From Oscillospiraceae bacterium (lineage in GTDB: Bacteria > Bacillota > Clostridia > Oscillospirales > Oscillospiraceae), in assembly GCA_015067945.1 (NCBI GenBank), contig SVLM01000018.1, positions 1 to 40,611 of the forward strand: DNA of 40,611 nucleotides, in the 5' to 3' direction. Numbering within the stretch: the stretch's first letter is position 1; every line of letters begins with the position of its first letter. The position numbers were made by a program, and so were the translations under genes. Shown here in pieces: positions 1 to 8,415 of the stretch. The notes below the pieces were generated by a model. That model was not told the origin of the DNA, ran no database searches, and saw nothing but the letters and a program-made list of their open reading frames with translations.

Positions 1-3000
1 GGGTGTTGTTGCCATTGTTGGTGTAAGCGTAGCTATGACCCAGAGCGGGAACGATGATGGTCTCGCGGGAGATCTCTTCGCCACAGCCGGAGCAGTAAAC
101 AACGTTGTCGTAGGAACCGGCGACATCGCAGGTAGCGTCGATCTTGTTCTCGATGACAGCGTCAGCAGGAGTATGGGTGTGCACAGGTACGCCAATTTCT
201 ACTGTATGAGTAGCACTGGCGGTGTAGTGTACACGATCCAGGCCTTCTGCAGTCTTTGTATTGCGCAGCCAGTAGTTGAAGTAATATACACCTTCCTCAA
301 CCGCTGCCAAACCAAGGCCTTCCCAGCTCAAGCCCTTTACGGTGTTCCAAACGCCCAGAATCCGCTGGTCGTTCTCGAAATAGCAATCCAAGGTGGGCCA
401 GAAGCAGATGGTGGGATCCACAGCCTGGTAGAATGCCAAGGATGCACCGTTGGTACCATGGTGAATCACCTGCAGCATGCTGCTCTTCAGATAGCTGCCG
501 AATACGGTAGCCACCTGCTGGTTGCATTCCTCTTCGACATCGCCGGTGATCATCAGGCTCTCGCCGGTAGTGAACTTGAATCTCCAGATATTGCTGGTAT
601 GGTTACCGGAGGTCAGTTCGCTGGGCAGCATATCCTCGGAGGTAAACAGGAACTCGATCTCCGCACCGGGCAGCTGCCAGGTCTGGCCGGTATGGTAAAC
701 ATACTGTGCGGCGTTGGGGAAGTACTTATTTACAGCAAAAAGGAATTTTGCTGCAAGGCCCGACTCGGAACTCAGGCCGAGGCTTTCGTAGTCGGGGAAG
801 TTGTAGGCAACTGCCAACAGATCAAAATCATCGGTGTTTTCTGCCATCATCTTGTTTGCCAGGCCCGTATGGTCGTCGTGGCAATGGGTAATCATCCAGA
901 TAACCTGGGGCTTCTCGTGGGATTCAGGCTTATGCTCCTCCAGGAAGGTCAGCAAAGTTTCGATGTCCTGCTGATAGTTGCGGTTAATGGTAGCAGCAGT
1001 AGCACCGCTCTTCAGATAGGTATCCTCCTGGATCTTCTCCGCATCGTAGCCGTAACCGCCGTCGACCACAACAAAGGTGCCGTCGGCAAGCTGAACGACC
1101 ATACACAGGGTGTTATCGGTGCGTTCGATGATGGACACAGAAGGTGTTACCACTTCAGAGCCGGTTGCAATGCCCTGGGGAGCCATGTTGATCTCAGGTC
1201 CACAGACAATCTGCAGTCTGCCATTATTCAATGTGGCAAAATAGCTCAGGTGGATCACGCCGTCGCCCTTGGTAAAGCTGGCGAAAATGTTGTTGCCAAC
1301 TTCCACGGTCTTGTCGGTGCTGCGGGTCCAACCGTCAGCGATCAGGGTGTTGATATAGGCATTGACCTGATCTGCGGTCACATCGAAGTAAGTTTCCTGA
1401 TAGTTGCCATTGCCGGCATCAATGCGATTGCCGCCTTCTGCAAATTCGGGGATCTCAATAGCGTTAACAATATTGCCCTTGTAGTACTTAACATCACGAA
1501 CGATGGAGTTGACTTCAATCTCTTTTGTGTAAACAGAGAACATCAGTCTTGCATCGTCTGCGGCGGTAAAGGACTGGCTGTACAGCTCGATCCAGTGATG
1601 GTTGAGTTCACCGGAGTAACCGTCCTTCAAAACATAGGAAGTAGCTACATGGTTGGTGTTATCATAAGTAACACGGAAGATATAGTATTCCTTGCCGTCA
1701 ACGGTCTCCGTTGCCCAGGAATCCATAGAAGGAATATCCTTGGTGCCGGGGACGGTATTTAGATTCGCAGCGGTATCAGACAGCATGAAGCCCTGCTTGT
1801 AGTTGTTGTAGTTTACAAAGGCAGCCAAATACTTGGTAGTAGCATCGTCAGCACTGGCTGCGGACTCAATACCACCGACACCAGTGGTGGTGTAACTCTG
1901 GGTCTTGTCCACCCAGAGCTTGTAGGTCATGGTGTAATAGGTGCCTTCGCTGGCCGTATAGTTGCCAATAGCACTGCCGTAAACATTGATGTTAACGCCC
2001 TTGCCTTCGATAGGTTTGATGGCCAGAGCCGCACCATCAGCAGAGGGAGTATAGGTCTTGTTGGCAACTCTGTTATTCAGCATGCTGGGGGTGTAAACGC
2101 TGTCGCCACGGAAGTCTACTTCATACAGCAGTTCGCCGTTTGCAGCATCCTCGTAGGCCTTGGGCTGCTGCACGATAGAGCCCTTGTAGTACTTAACATC
2201 GCGAACGACGGATTGTATTTGAGTCTGATTTGTGAAAACAGAGAACATCAGGTTGGGATCGCTCTCAGCAAGATATGTGTAGCTGTTCAGCTTGATCCAG
2301 TCCTTGCTGAGCTCACCGGTGCAGCCGTCAATCAGGACATAGAATGTAGCCACATGTTTGGTGTTGTCATAAGTGACACGGAAGGTATAGAATTCCTTGC
2401 CGTCAACAGTCTCTGTTGCCCAACGATCCATGTCGATGGCACTTCTTGCGTTTTTAGCAGCACTGTTAACCACAAAGCCCTCGTTACCGTTGTTGAAGTT
2501 CACAAAAGCGGCCAAATACTTGGTAGAAGCATCGTCAGCACTGGCCACGCACTCAATACCGCCAACGCCGGTTGTGGTTGCACTCTGTGTCTTGTCAACC
2601 CAGAGCTTATAGGTCATGGTGTAATAGGTGCCTTCGCCGGCCTTATAGCTGCCAATGGTGCCACCGTAGATAACAGGGTTGTTGCCTGTGCCTGCGATGG
2701 GATCGATGTACAGAGCTGCACCGTCAGCAGAGGGGGTATAGGTCTTGTTTGCGGTAGTGCCAGCCAGTTTACCGGGAGTGTAAATGCCGTCAGTACCGGT
2801 AAAGTCCACAGCATACAGCAGCTCGCCTTCTGCAGCATTCTCATATGCCTTCAGACCCTTGTTTGCAATCTGATTAAACATAGCATAGAGCTTTGCGGGG
2901 AATACGATGCTGAGAGTGGGTACGAAAACATCGGACAGATGGCCAGCATTGCCGCCAATGGCAGTGCTTTCCAGTGCGGTCTTGGCGGACAGGCCGCTAT

Positions 3001-4258
3001 AATCTTCCAAGGCAATTCGATAGCTTCTGTCACAGTAGCCGGTATCTGCGGTGGAAGTCATTCCAAGATAATACTTTTCCTCACCGTTCACATTTACGGA
3101 AATGCTGCAGTTGCCGTTATCGGTACCGGCAGGATAGACGCTTCTCTGACTGCTCAGATTGTAGAAATAGCAGTCGTTCAGGGTAACATTCTGTACCACG
3201 CCGGTGCCCTGTACCAAAACACTTGCAATGAATGTAGCAGTATTGTTAGAGCCATAGAACGTACCCAGACTCAGGCAGTTTGTCATGGTGATATTGGCAA
3301 CGCCCTCGGTACGGCCAATGCCGGCAGCGACACGCTGATAGGGGCTCCAAATCTTACCTGCGAAGATGGAGTTCTTCACAGTAACATTGGCAGGCTTAGC
3401 AGCGGTGCCGTTAACGCGACCGATAAAGCCACCTGCGTTGTCCAGTCTGTAACTGGTAGTATTCTTATTGAAGGACATGGAGCCTGCATACACAGTGTCC
3501 TCAATGGTCAGAGTGCCTGCGCAGTAGCCAACCAGGCCACCGAACATAGCCTGAAGGTTTGCACTCTTGGAGGTGGACTTCTCGTACAGGTCGATGTCCA
3601 CATAGCAGTTAGAGATCTTTGCAGTAGTGCCACCGGGAACCTTGGTGAAGATACCAGCCAGAGGCTTAGCCTCAGCGAGGTTATCACCGCCGTTAGCGAA
3701 ATAGGATTTTAGAACAGCCAGATTCTTAACCTCTGCAGAGCCAATAACCTGACCGAACAGGCTACCTGCACTGCCAGAGTTCTGGCTCAGATACAGACCG
3801 GAGATGCTGTGGCCCATACCGTCAAAGATACCGCCGAACTGCTTCAGCTGAGAAGCGTTTTCGGTTTTGGTGCCAACACCGGGAATCGTGTAGCTAGGGG
3901 CAGTAGCGGCCTGCACGGAATCCTCCGACAGCACACCTTCGGCCCACCTCAGGGATACAGCAGAATCCCAATCTTCATTCAATACAAGGTCAGCGGTCAG
4001 ATAGATGGTATAGCCCTCGAAAGTTCTACCAAATCTGCCCAGCTCCTGCTGGAAGTGTCTGAAGTCTTTGGCATCATTGATTGCCAACTCCTTCTTGTCC
4101 AGTTCTGGGTAACCTGCTGCTACCCAACTGTACATGCCCATTACATCATCCAGTGCAACCTCATCGGCTGCCTGAGACGCAAGGCTCATGCCGGGGAGCA
4201 TAGCAATAACCATACTCAGAACCAGAAGAATGCTCAAAATCTTGTTTGTGGTCTTCAT
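1..4258 (-). CDS. Very large secreted multidomain protein (beta-helix, two sandwich repeats, MBL fold), 3' end outside window
   Basis: The frame is open for 1419 codons from the ATG at 4258 to the window edge; I scanned it for in-frame stops and found none. AGGAGG lies about 10 nt upstream. Residues 1-31 form a signal peptide (MKTTNK, hydrophobic core, SQA|AD-type cleavage). Residues about 40-440 are GLUG-like beta-helix repeats (FGGIFDGMGHSISGLYLS) and closely match the protein encoded at 8416-10452. Two tandem copies of a ~225-residue domain follow (about 470-700 and 700-925, each starting AYE.AA.GELLY.VDF and ending VRDVKYYKG), probably lectin/LamG-like sandwiches. Residues about 1000-1300 are a metallo-beta-lactamase fold: HCHDDH near 1125, ITGD near 1236, HHG near 1264. 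A Cys-pair tail (YCSGCGEE, PALGH) follows near 1370. The domains suggest an extracellular carbohydrate-binding protein with a hydrolase module. The substrate is unknown. Confidence 0.85.
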   Translation of the reverse strand, partial: MKTTNKILSILLVLSMVIAMLPGMSLASQAADEVALDDVMGMYSWVAAGYPELDKKELAINDAKDFRHFQQELGRFGRTFEGYTIYLTADLVLNEDWDSAVSLRWAEGVLSEDSVQAATAPSYTIPGVGTKTENASQLKQFGGIFDGMGHSISGLYLSQNSGSAGSLFGQVIGSAEVKNLAVLKSYFANGGDNLAEAKPLAGIFTKVPGGTTAKISNCYVDIDLYEKSTSKSANLQAMFGGLVGYCAGTLTIEDTVYAGSMSFNKNTTSYRLDNAGGFIGRVNGTAAKPANVTVKNSIFAGKIWSPYQRVAAGIGRTEGVANITMTNCLSLGTFYGSNNTATFIASVLVQGTGVVQNVTLNDCYFYNLSSQRSVYPAGTDNGNCSISVNVNGEEKYYLGMTSTADTGYCDRSYRIALEDYSGLSAKTALESTAIGGNAGHLSDVFVPTLSIVFPAKLYAMFNQIANKGLKAYENAAEGELLYAVDFTGTDGIYTPGKLAGTTANKTYTPSADGAALYIDPIAGTGNNPVIYGGTIGSYKAGEGTYYTMTYKLWVDKTQSATTTGVGGIECVASADDASTKYLAAFVNFNNGNEGFVVNSAAKNARSAIDMDRWATETVDGKEFYTFRVTYDNTKHVATFYVLIDGCTGELSKDWIKLNSYTYLAESDPNLMFSVFTNQTQIQSVVRDVKYYKGSIVQQPKAYEDAANGELLYEVDFRGDSVYTPSMLNNRVANKTYTPSADGAALAIKPIEGKGVNINVYGSAIGNYTASEGTYYTMTYKLWVDKTQSYTTTGVGGIESAASADDATTKYLAAFVNYNNYKQGFMLSDTAANLNTVPGTKDIPSMDSWATETVDGKEYYIFRVTYDNTNHVATSYVLKDGYSGELNHHWIELYSQSFTAADDARLMFSVYTKEIEVNSIVRDVKYYKGNIVNAIEIPEFAEGGNRIDAGNGNYQETYFDVTADQVNAYINTLIADGWTRSTDKTVEVGNNIFASFTKGDGVIHLSYFATLNNGRLQIVCGPEINMAPQGIATGSEVVTPSVSIIERTDNTLCMVVQLADGTFVVVDGGYGYDAEKIQEDTYLKSGATAATINRNYQQDIETLLTFLEEHKPESHEKPQVIWMITHCHDDHTGLANKMMAENTDDFDLLAVAYNFPDYESLGLSSESGLAAKFLFAVNKYFPNAAQYVYHTGQTWQLPGAEIEFLFTSEDMLPSELTSGNHTSNIWRFKFTTGESLMITGDVEEECNQQVATVFGSYLKSSMLQVIHHGTNGASLAFYQAVDPTICFWPTLDCYFENDQRILGVWNTVKGLSWEGLGLAAVEEGVYYFNYWLRNTKTAEGLDRVHYTASATHTVEIGVPVHTHTPADAVIENKIDATCDVAGSYDNVVYCSGCGEEISRETIIVPALGHSYAYTNNGNNT

Positions 4259-4355
4259 TGCGTTAATTCCTCCTTGTTTTTTATGGGGTTGCCGGGGTCT
4301 TATCGCTAGCTGACAGATGGCATGGTCTCAACGGCCACGCCACCAGCGGGTTTGT

Positions 4356-4374
4356 GTTGATCGCTTGGATCAAC
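4356..4374. promoter_or_regulatory. Inverted repeat in the long leader of the large secreted gene
   Basis: A perfect 7-bp inverted repeat GTTGATC / GATCAAC is separated by 5 nt. If transcription of the large minus-strand gene starts just below the operator at 4490, the leader is about 220 nt long and contains this element. It could be a hairpin or a small operator. No riboswitch class was recognised in 4259-4489. Confidence 0.35.
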
Positions 4375-4448
4375 AATGCGGATAATGCTTGCTTTTGCCG
4401 TAATGCCCAATTTGTTCATCCACTTTTTGGATGTATTAAACAAAGTAC

Positions 4449-4477
4449 TTGACATTTATGCAAAATTCCTATATCCT
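4449..4477 (+). promoter_or_regulatory. Candidate sigma-A promoter for the AraC-family gene
   Basis: TTGACA (4449-4454), a 17-nt spacer and TATCCT (4472-4477) face the regulator gene. A start about 7 nt later would place the 63-bp operator inside the transcribed leader. A second candidate is the extended -10 TGATATAAT at 4531-4539, inside the operator. Both arrangements fit autoregulation; the sequence does not decide between them. Confidence 0.45.
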
Positions 4478-4489
4478 ATTTAAGGATAG

Positions 4490-4552
4490 CATTATTCTCA
4501 TACATTTTCACCAAATATATTACTGTCTTATGATATAATCTTACTTTTTTAG
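4490..4552. promoter_or_regulatory. Operator A: 63-bp element shared with 21323-21385
   Basis: An ungapped alignment with 21323-21385 gives 51 identities in 63 positions, with an exact core TTTCACCAAATAT. Two copies of TTACT (GTAA on the minus strand) start at 4520 and 4541, exactly 21 bp apart, which is two helical turns and the usual spacing of AraC-family dimer half-sites. It lies upstream of the large minus-strand secreted gene and of the divergent AraC-family gene. Read on the minus strand, a weak -10 (TATCCT, 4488-4483) follows, as expected for an activator-dependent promoter. Confidence 0.65.
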
Positions 4553-4562
4553 GGGGTGCAGT

Positions 4563-5420
4563 ATGAAAATTTCCGTTGGCTCTATTCACACAAGTGATTC
4601 CTTATTTTTAAATATGTTTATTGCTACAATGTCCAAGCAAACGCGTCCGTCACTTTCTCACTCCCATCCTTTTGTGGAAATAGCGATCGTCCTGAAAGGA
4701 ACGGGCACTTATACAGTAAATGCCGAGGAATATCCCATCTCACCGGGTGATTTATTCTTTTTCGGCAGCAATACCATACACTACATCACCAATGCCACCA
4801 GCTCGCTGGAGCTGCTCACACTGCAATTTTCCACCTCGTTTCTGATCGACATCACCCCTGTTCAAAGAGTTTCTCCCCATTGGCGCTTATTCTCTTCCCC
4901 TGTTTCTATGTATATTCCCGATTCCGACGCAAAGCCCTTTCAGCTCATAATGCACGAAATACAACGAAACCTGTCGGAGGAACCCTTAAATTACATCACA
5001 TATGTCAACAGTCTTGTTGTTCTCCTGGCGATCTCTCTGCTGAGATTCGTCTCGAATAACAACATCACTTTGTCCCCCACCAAAAGCAATCCCTCTATGT
5101 GTGCCGCACTGACTTATATTGATAACAACATCACCCAGCACATCACCCTGCAGGATGTGGCTGCCGCAGCTATGCTCTCCCCTTCTTATTTCTCAGCATC
5201 CTTTAAGCGATACACAGGATATTCATTGATTGATTACACAAACGCCAAGCGAGTCCGGCTTGCCTCCAAATTGCTTTTGAACGACACAAACATTTCTATT
5301 TCCGAAATTGCCATGCGGGTTGGCTTCAATAATATGTCCAACTTTAACCGGGCTTTTCGGAAATACATCGGCTGCACCCCCAGCGAATACATTTCACAGA
5401 ACAGCAAGCCGAAGCAATAA
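4563..5420 (+). CDS. AraC-family transcriptional regulator with N-terminal cupin
   Basis: The 285-residue protein has an N-terminal cupin-like sensing domain (about 15-105, with HSHPFVEIAIVLKG and SPGDLFFF, typical of the AraC ligand-binding/dimerisation domain) and a C-terminal double helix-turn-helix (about 180-280; DVAAAAMLSPSYFSASFKR and ISEIAMRVGFNNMSNFNRAF...CTPSEY). GGGGG lies 7 nt before the ATG. It is the only regulator in the carbohydrate locus and stands divergent to the large secreted gene, with the 63-bp operator in between. It is therefore the likely local activator, responding to the imported sugar or a breakdown product. The ligand is not predictable. Confidence 0.93.
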   Translation: MKISVGSIHTSDSLFLNMFIATMSKQTRPSLSHSHPFVEIAIVLKGTGTYTVNAEEYPISPGDLFFFGSNTIHYITNATSSLELLTLQFSTSFLIDITPVQRVSPHWRLFSSPVSMYIPDSDAKPFQLIMHEIQRNLSEEPLNYITYVNSLVVLLAISLLRFVSNNNITLSPTKSNPSMCAALTYIDNNITQHITLQDVAAAAMLSPSYFSASFKRYTGYSLIDYTNAKRVRLASKLLLNDTNISISEIAMRVGFNNMSNFNRAFRKYIGCTPSEYISQNSKPKQ

Positions 5421-5446
5421 GTCCTGCAAAATGCTTAAAAAGAAAC

Positions 5447-5490
5447 AATACGCACAGGCCACAACAAACCGTTGCCTGTGCGTATTTTTC
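5447..5490. terminator. Bidirectional intrinsic terminator
   Basis: A 13-bp perfect stem AATACGCACAGGC / GCCTGTGCGTATT (5447-5459, 5474-5486) is followed by Ts on the plus strand and preceded by As. It lies between the convergent AraC-family and lactonase genes and would end both transcripts. Confidence 0.85.
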
Positions 5491-5503
5491 ATAAATATTC
5501 TGT

Positions 5504-6472
5504 TCACTTTTCCCTGAACACGATACAAAGGGGCTTTGGAACAGATAACCGGGCATTCATGGATTGCAGACCGTCTTCTCTTAATCGAAAAGCCGTAACG
5601 CAGTCACTGTTTTCGTTGGCACAAAACAGAAAATCACCGATGATATTCATATCCCGGGGGCTTTTCCCCTCAGAATCCACCAATGTCGGCTTTGTTAGCA
5701 CGCCTTCATGATGCGACAACATAACGATCTTATCGCAACCCCGAATGGAGATATAAATGCGTTCTCCTGCTACACGAATTGCCGCAGCCGTATTGTTTCC
5801 CTGGCACTGCTCGGGCAGCAACGAAATCGTATCTATTAAAACAAGTTCATCCTGCACATATCGCAAAACGCTCAGGGAAGATGCCAGCTCATTGACACAA
5901 AAACAATACTGGCCATTCTCCGACCACGCCAAATGACGACAACCATGCCCAGCCGGCATTTGGATACGTCTGGATGTCTGCAAATCCGGGGAATACATAT
6001 AGATCGCATCAACGCCCAGATCAACCGCCAGCAGCCATTTTTGATCCGGCGTTAATCCAACAAAGTGAACATGGGGTGCTTCCTGCCGCATCGGATTTGT
6101 CCCCGTTCCGGAATGAATCGCCACCCTGCTCTCGGGCAGCATGCAAACGCTGCCGGAAAGATAGTTTGCCACATAAATGTGATCGTTATGTACCATCAGA
6201 TGGCAGCCGCATCGTCCACCGGTGCTTATAATTTCACTTTGATGATACAGATTGCCATTCGCATCCAGATCCCAGCAGCATACGCCGCTATCGGAAAAAT
6301 CCGCAAAGGGTTCTCTCAGCACTGCATACAGCCGATTGTCACACAGCGTCAAATACATTGGCCGATCAGCGGATATTTTGGAAACCTCGTGGATTTTCCC
6401 ATTTTCATAAACATAATGATATATACCGCCATCCGGTACACAGGATGCCACATACATATGGAATGCACGCAT
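5504..6472 (-). CDS. YbhE-type lactonase / beta-propeller protein, last gene of the operon
   Basis: I chose the ATG at 6472 (MRAFHMYVAS), which has AGGTGA just upstream. An in-frame extension to 6535 runs through a hairpin and has no ribosome binding site. The 322-residue protein has repeated beta-propeller blades (LTLCDNRLYAVLR, LMVHNDHIYVANYLSGSV, VGLTPDQKWLLAVDLG, LAWSENGQYCFCVNE, CANENSDCVTAFRL), typical of the 7-bladed lactonase family (YbhE, 6-phosphogluconolactonase, PF10282). There is no signal peptide, so it is cytoplasmic. In this locus it would open the sugar lactone made by the SDR dehydrogenase and give the acid used by the enolase-superfamily dehydratase. The lactone substrate is inferred. 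Confidence 0.8.
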   Translation of the reverse strand: MRAFHMYVASCVPDGGIYHYVYENGKIHEVSKISADRPMYLTLCDNRLYAVLREPFADFSDSGVCCWDLDANGNLYHQSEIISTGGRCGCHLMVHNDHIYVANYLSGSVCMLPESRVAIHSGTGTNPMRQEAPHVHFVGLTPDQKWLLAVDLGVDAIYMYSPDLQTSRRIQMPAGHGCRHLAWSENGQYCFCVNELASSLSVLRYVQDELVLIDTISLLPEQCQGNNTAAAIRVAGERIYISIRGCDKIVMLSHHEGVLTKPTLVDSEGKSPRDMNIIGDFLFCANENSDCVTAFRLREDGLQSMNARLSVPKPLCIVFREK

Positions 6473-6499
6473 ATTATCACCTATCCTAATCCGGAAATT

Positions 6500-6534
6500 T
6501 GTGGCCACAACACCAATCTGATGTTGTGGCCACA
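6500..6534 (-). terminator. Intercistronic hairpin before the lactonase gene
   Basis: A perfect 13-bp stem TGTGGCCACAACA / TGTTGTGGCCACA has a 9-nt loop. In the direction of transcription it is followed only by AATTT, so it is probably a partial terminator or mRNA-stabilising hairpin between the surface-protein genes and the lactonase gene. Confidence 0.55.
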
Positions 6535-6599
6535 TTTCTATGACAATTCATTGGCTGAACATCGGTCAGCCGTTTACCTTGCCTATGCAGGGTATGTTC

Positions 6600-8366
6600 T
6601 TACTTCTTTGCCTTCTTCTTGACGACAATAACCACAACAACAACTGCACCAGCAACAACCACTGCCGCGACGATACCAATAATCACAGCAGTCATATCAT
6701 TGGAGTCTTCATTGCCGGCGTCGGAAGTATTATCGTTGTTAGTGGGTGCCTTGGGATTGGTAGGCTTCTCACTGGGCTTGACAGATTCGGCAGGCTCGGA
6801 AGGCTCAGAGGGTTCCGTAGGCTCAGTGGGAATTTCTTCGGGAGGATTGGTGATCTCGGACTTGCCTGCCACATTGGTGCCAAACACGGCAACCAGATTG
6901 CTGGGCAGAGGATAGCCCTCTTCTACTGCCTGGAAACCGGCAATACCATGCTGAGTCAGAGCGTCACCTGCAGCAGTACCCTGATAGTCCTTATTGTCAA
7001 CGATGACAACGTTCTTCAGGCTGGCGGACACGCTACCCAGAGCTGCGGCTTCAAACGTATAGTGTACATTAGGAATCTTGTCAATGCTAGACTGCAGAGC
7101 CTTGTTCACGATCAGCTGCAAATATCCAGTCTTACGGGAATTTGCGTCCAGCCGATAACCGGCGAAAACGGTGCCGCCTTCGGGGGTTTTCTCAAAAACC
7201 TCCGTCTGAGAAACATTGGGATGATACAGACAATTCTCAATGGTAAAGGTGGTAGTTACGCCTTCCTTAACGCCGGCAATATTGCGGCACAGACCGCCAT
7301 AATTGCTCAAAACACCACCAAGAGCCAAAATATTCTTGAAATGGACATTGGCATAGTTTTCGACACGGCCAATCAAAGAAGATACACGCTGGCTGTTCTC
7401 CCAGTTGATATTGCCGGTAAAGGCAAAGTTCTCAACATTCAGAGTTGCTGCCTCATCGTCGGGAGTAGCACCACCCATAACCAGGCCGGTCACAGCACCG
7501 ACATGACGATGGTCGTCACGACCCAGGACACCGCCGAAGATCTCACCTGCATAAACCGTGTCCTTAATGGTCAGATTACCAGCCACCTGGCCAACCAAGC
7601 CACCGGCAGAGCAGTTGCTTTTCGCTGCTGCAGTGGAGGTGCTGTGCAGGTCAACATCTACATAGCAATTCTCGATCACAGCGTCAGTGCCGGCAGTAAT
7701 GCCGCTAAACAGTGCACCCAGACCGTGGTTGGTACCCTCAATGTAAGAGTTCTTGATGGACAGATTCTTAACGCCAACAACGAAGTCGTTATCGGAGTGT
7801 CCCACGCCAAACAGGGACTGTGCAGATGCGGTATTGCTGGAGACAATGCACAGGCCAACGATGGTGTGGCCCATGCCATCAAACATACCGCCAAAACCCT
7901 TCTGGTCAGCTACCTGACCCTTATGCACCTGAATGGTGTAATCAGGCAGCTGGGCAATGCTGTCAGCAGCATTATCCAGGCTGTCCTGCACAAAGTCATC
8001 GTCATTCTCCAGATGATCCCAGCTTACATCCATGGTGGATTCCCAACCGGGGTTCAGGTCCAGGTCTGCGGTCAAATAAACGGTAACGCCAACGAAAGCA
8101 AACACGCTGCTATCAGTGCCGGGCTTCAACTCACAGGCACTCTTCAGGCCAGGCTCACTCTGATCCTGCAGCACTTCCATAAAAAGTTTGAAGTCAGAAA
8201 CGGTAGCGATCTGCAGTTCGGTAACACCCGGGTATCCTGCATCTGCCCACTCAGTCATGGTCTGTGCAGTGACAGTTGTTGTGTCAGCGTTCTCTGCATA
8301 GGCAGGGATCGCCAGGCCCAGCAGCATGACCACGATCATGAGCAGGGCAAAGAGTCTTTTCTTCAT
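6600..8366 (-). CDS. Membrane-anchored beta-helix (GLUG-like) surface protein
   Basis: The 588-residue protein starts MKKRLF with a signal peptide ending near AYA|EN (residue 25). A beta-helix region follows (about 110-440; FGGMFDGMGHTIVGL, GALFSGITAGTDAVIENCYVD, GGLVGQVAGNLTIKDTVYAGE), matching the start of the proteins at 8416-10452 and 1-4258 but more divergent. A Pro/Glu/Ser/Thr-rich spacer (about 508-555; TEPTEPSEPSEPAE) would cross the wall. The end is a Val-rich transmembrane segment and KKKAKK, with no clear LPxTG motif. This suggests a tail-anchored surface protein. The ribosome binding site (AAAGG) is modest. Neighbouring transport genes suggest a role in glycan binding or capture at the surface; catalytic activity is not evident. 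Confidence 0.8.
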   Translation of the reverse strand: MKKRLFALLMIVVMLLGLAIPAYAENADTTTVTAQTMTEWADAGYPGVTELQIATVSDFKLFMEVLQDQSEPGLKSACELKPGTDSSVFAFVGVTVYLTADLDLNPGWESTMDVSWDHLENDDDFVQDSLDNAADSIAQLPDYTIQVHKGQVADQKGFGGMFDGMGHTIVGLCIVSSNTASAQSLFGVGHSDNDFVVGVKNLSIKNSYIEGTNHGLGALFSGITAGTDAVIENCYVDVDLHSTSTAAAKSNCSAGGLVGQVAGNLTIKDTVYAGEIFGGVLGRDDHRHVGAVTGLVMGGATPDDEAATLNVENFAFTGNINWENSQRVSSLIGRVENYANVHFKNILALGGVLSNYGGLCRNIAGVKEGVTTTFTIENCLYHPNVSQTEVFEKTPEGGTVFAGYRLDANSRKTGYLQLIVNKALQSSIDKIPNVHYTFEAAALGSVSASLKNVVIVDNKDYQGTAAGDALTQHGIAGFQAVEEGYPLPSNLVAVFGTNVAGKSEITNPPEEIPTEPTEPSEPSEPAESVKPSEKPTNPKAPTNNDNTSDAGNEDSNDMTAVIIGIVAAVVVAGAVVVVVIVVKKKAKK

Positions 8367-8415
8367 AATGGATCAACCTTTCTTATTCTAGGTGTAAAAG
8401 CACTTGCAAACCGGA

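Noticed and set aside
35..4309. Long plus-strand open frames opposite the large secreted gene
   Set aside because: They are codon-aligned mirror images of the minus-strand gene, lack ribosome binding sites and give low-complexity, unfamiliar proteins.
6473..6535. N-terminal extension of the lactonase-like protein
   Set aside because: It would encode the intercistronic hairpin and has no ribosome binding site; the ATG at 6472 has one.
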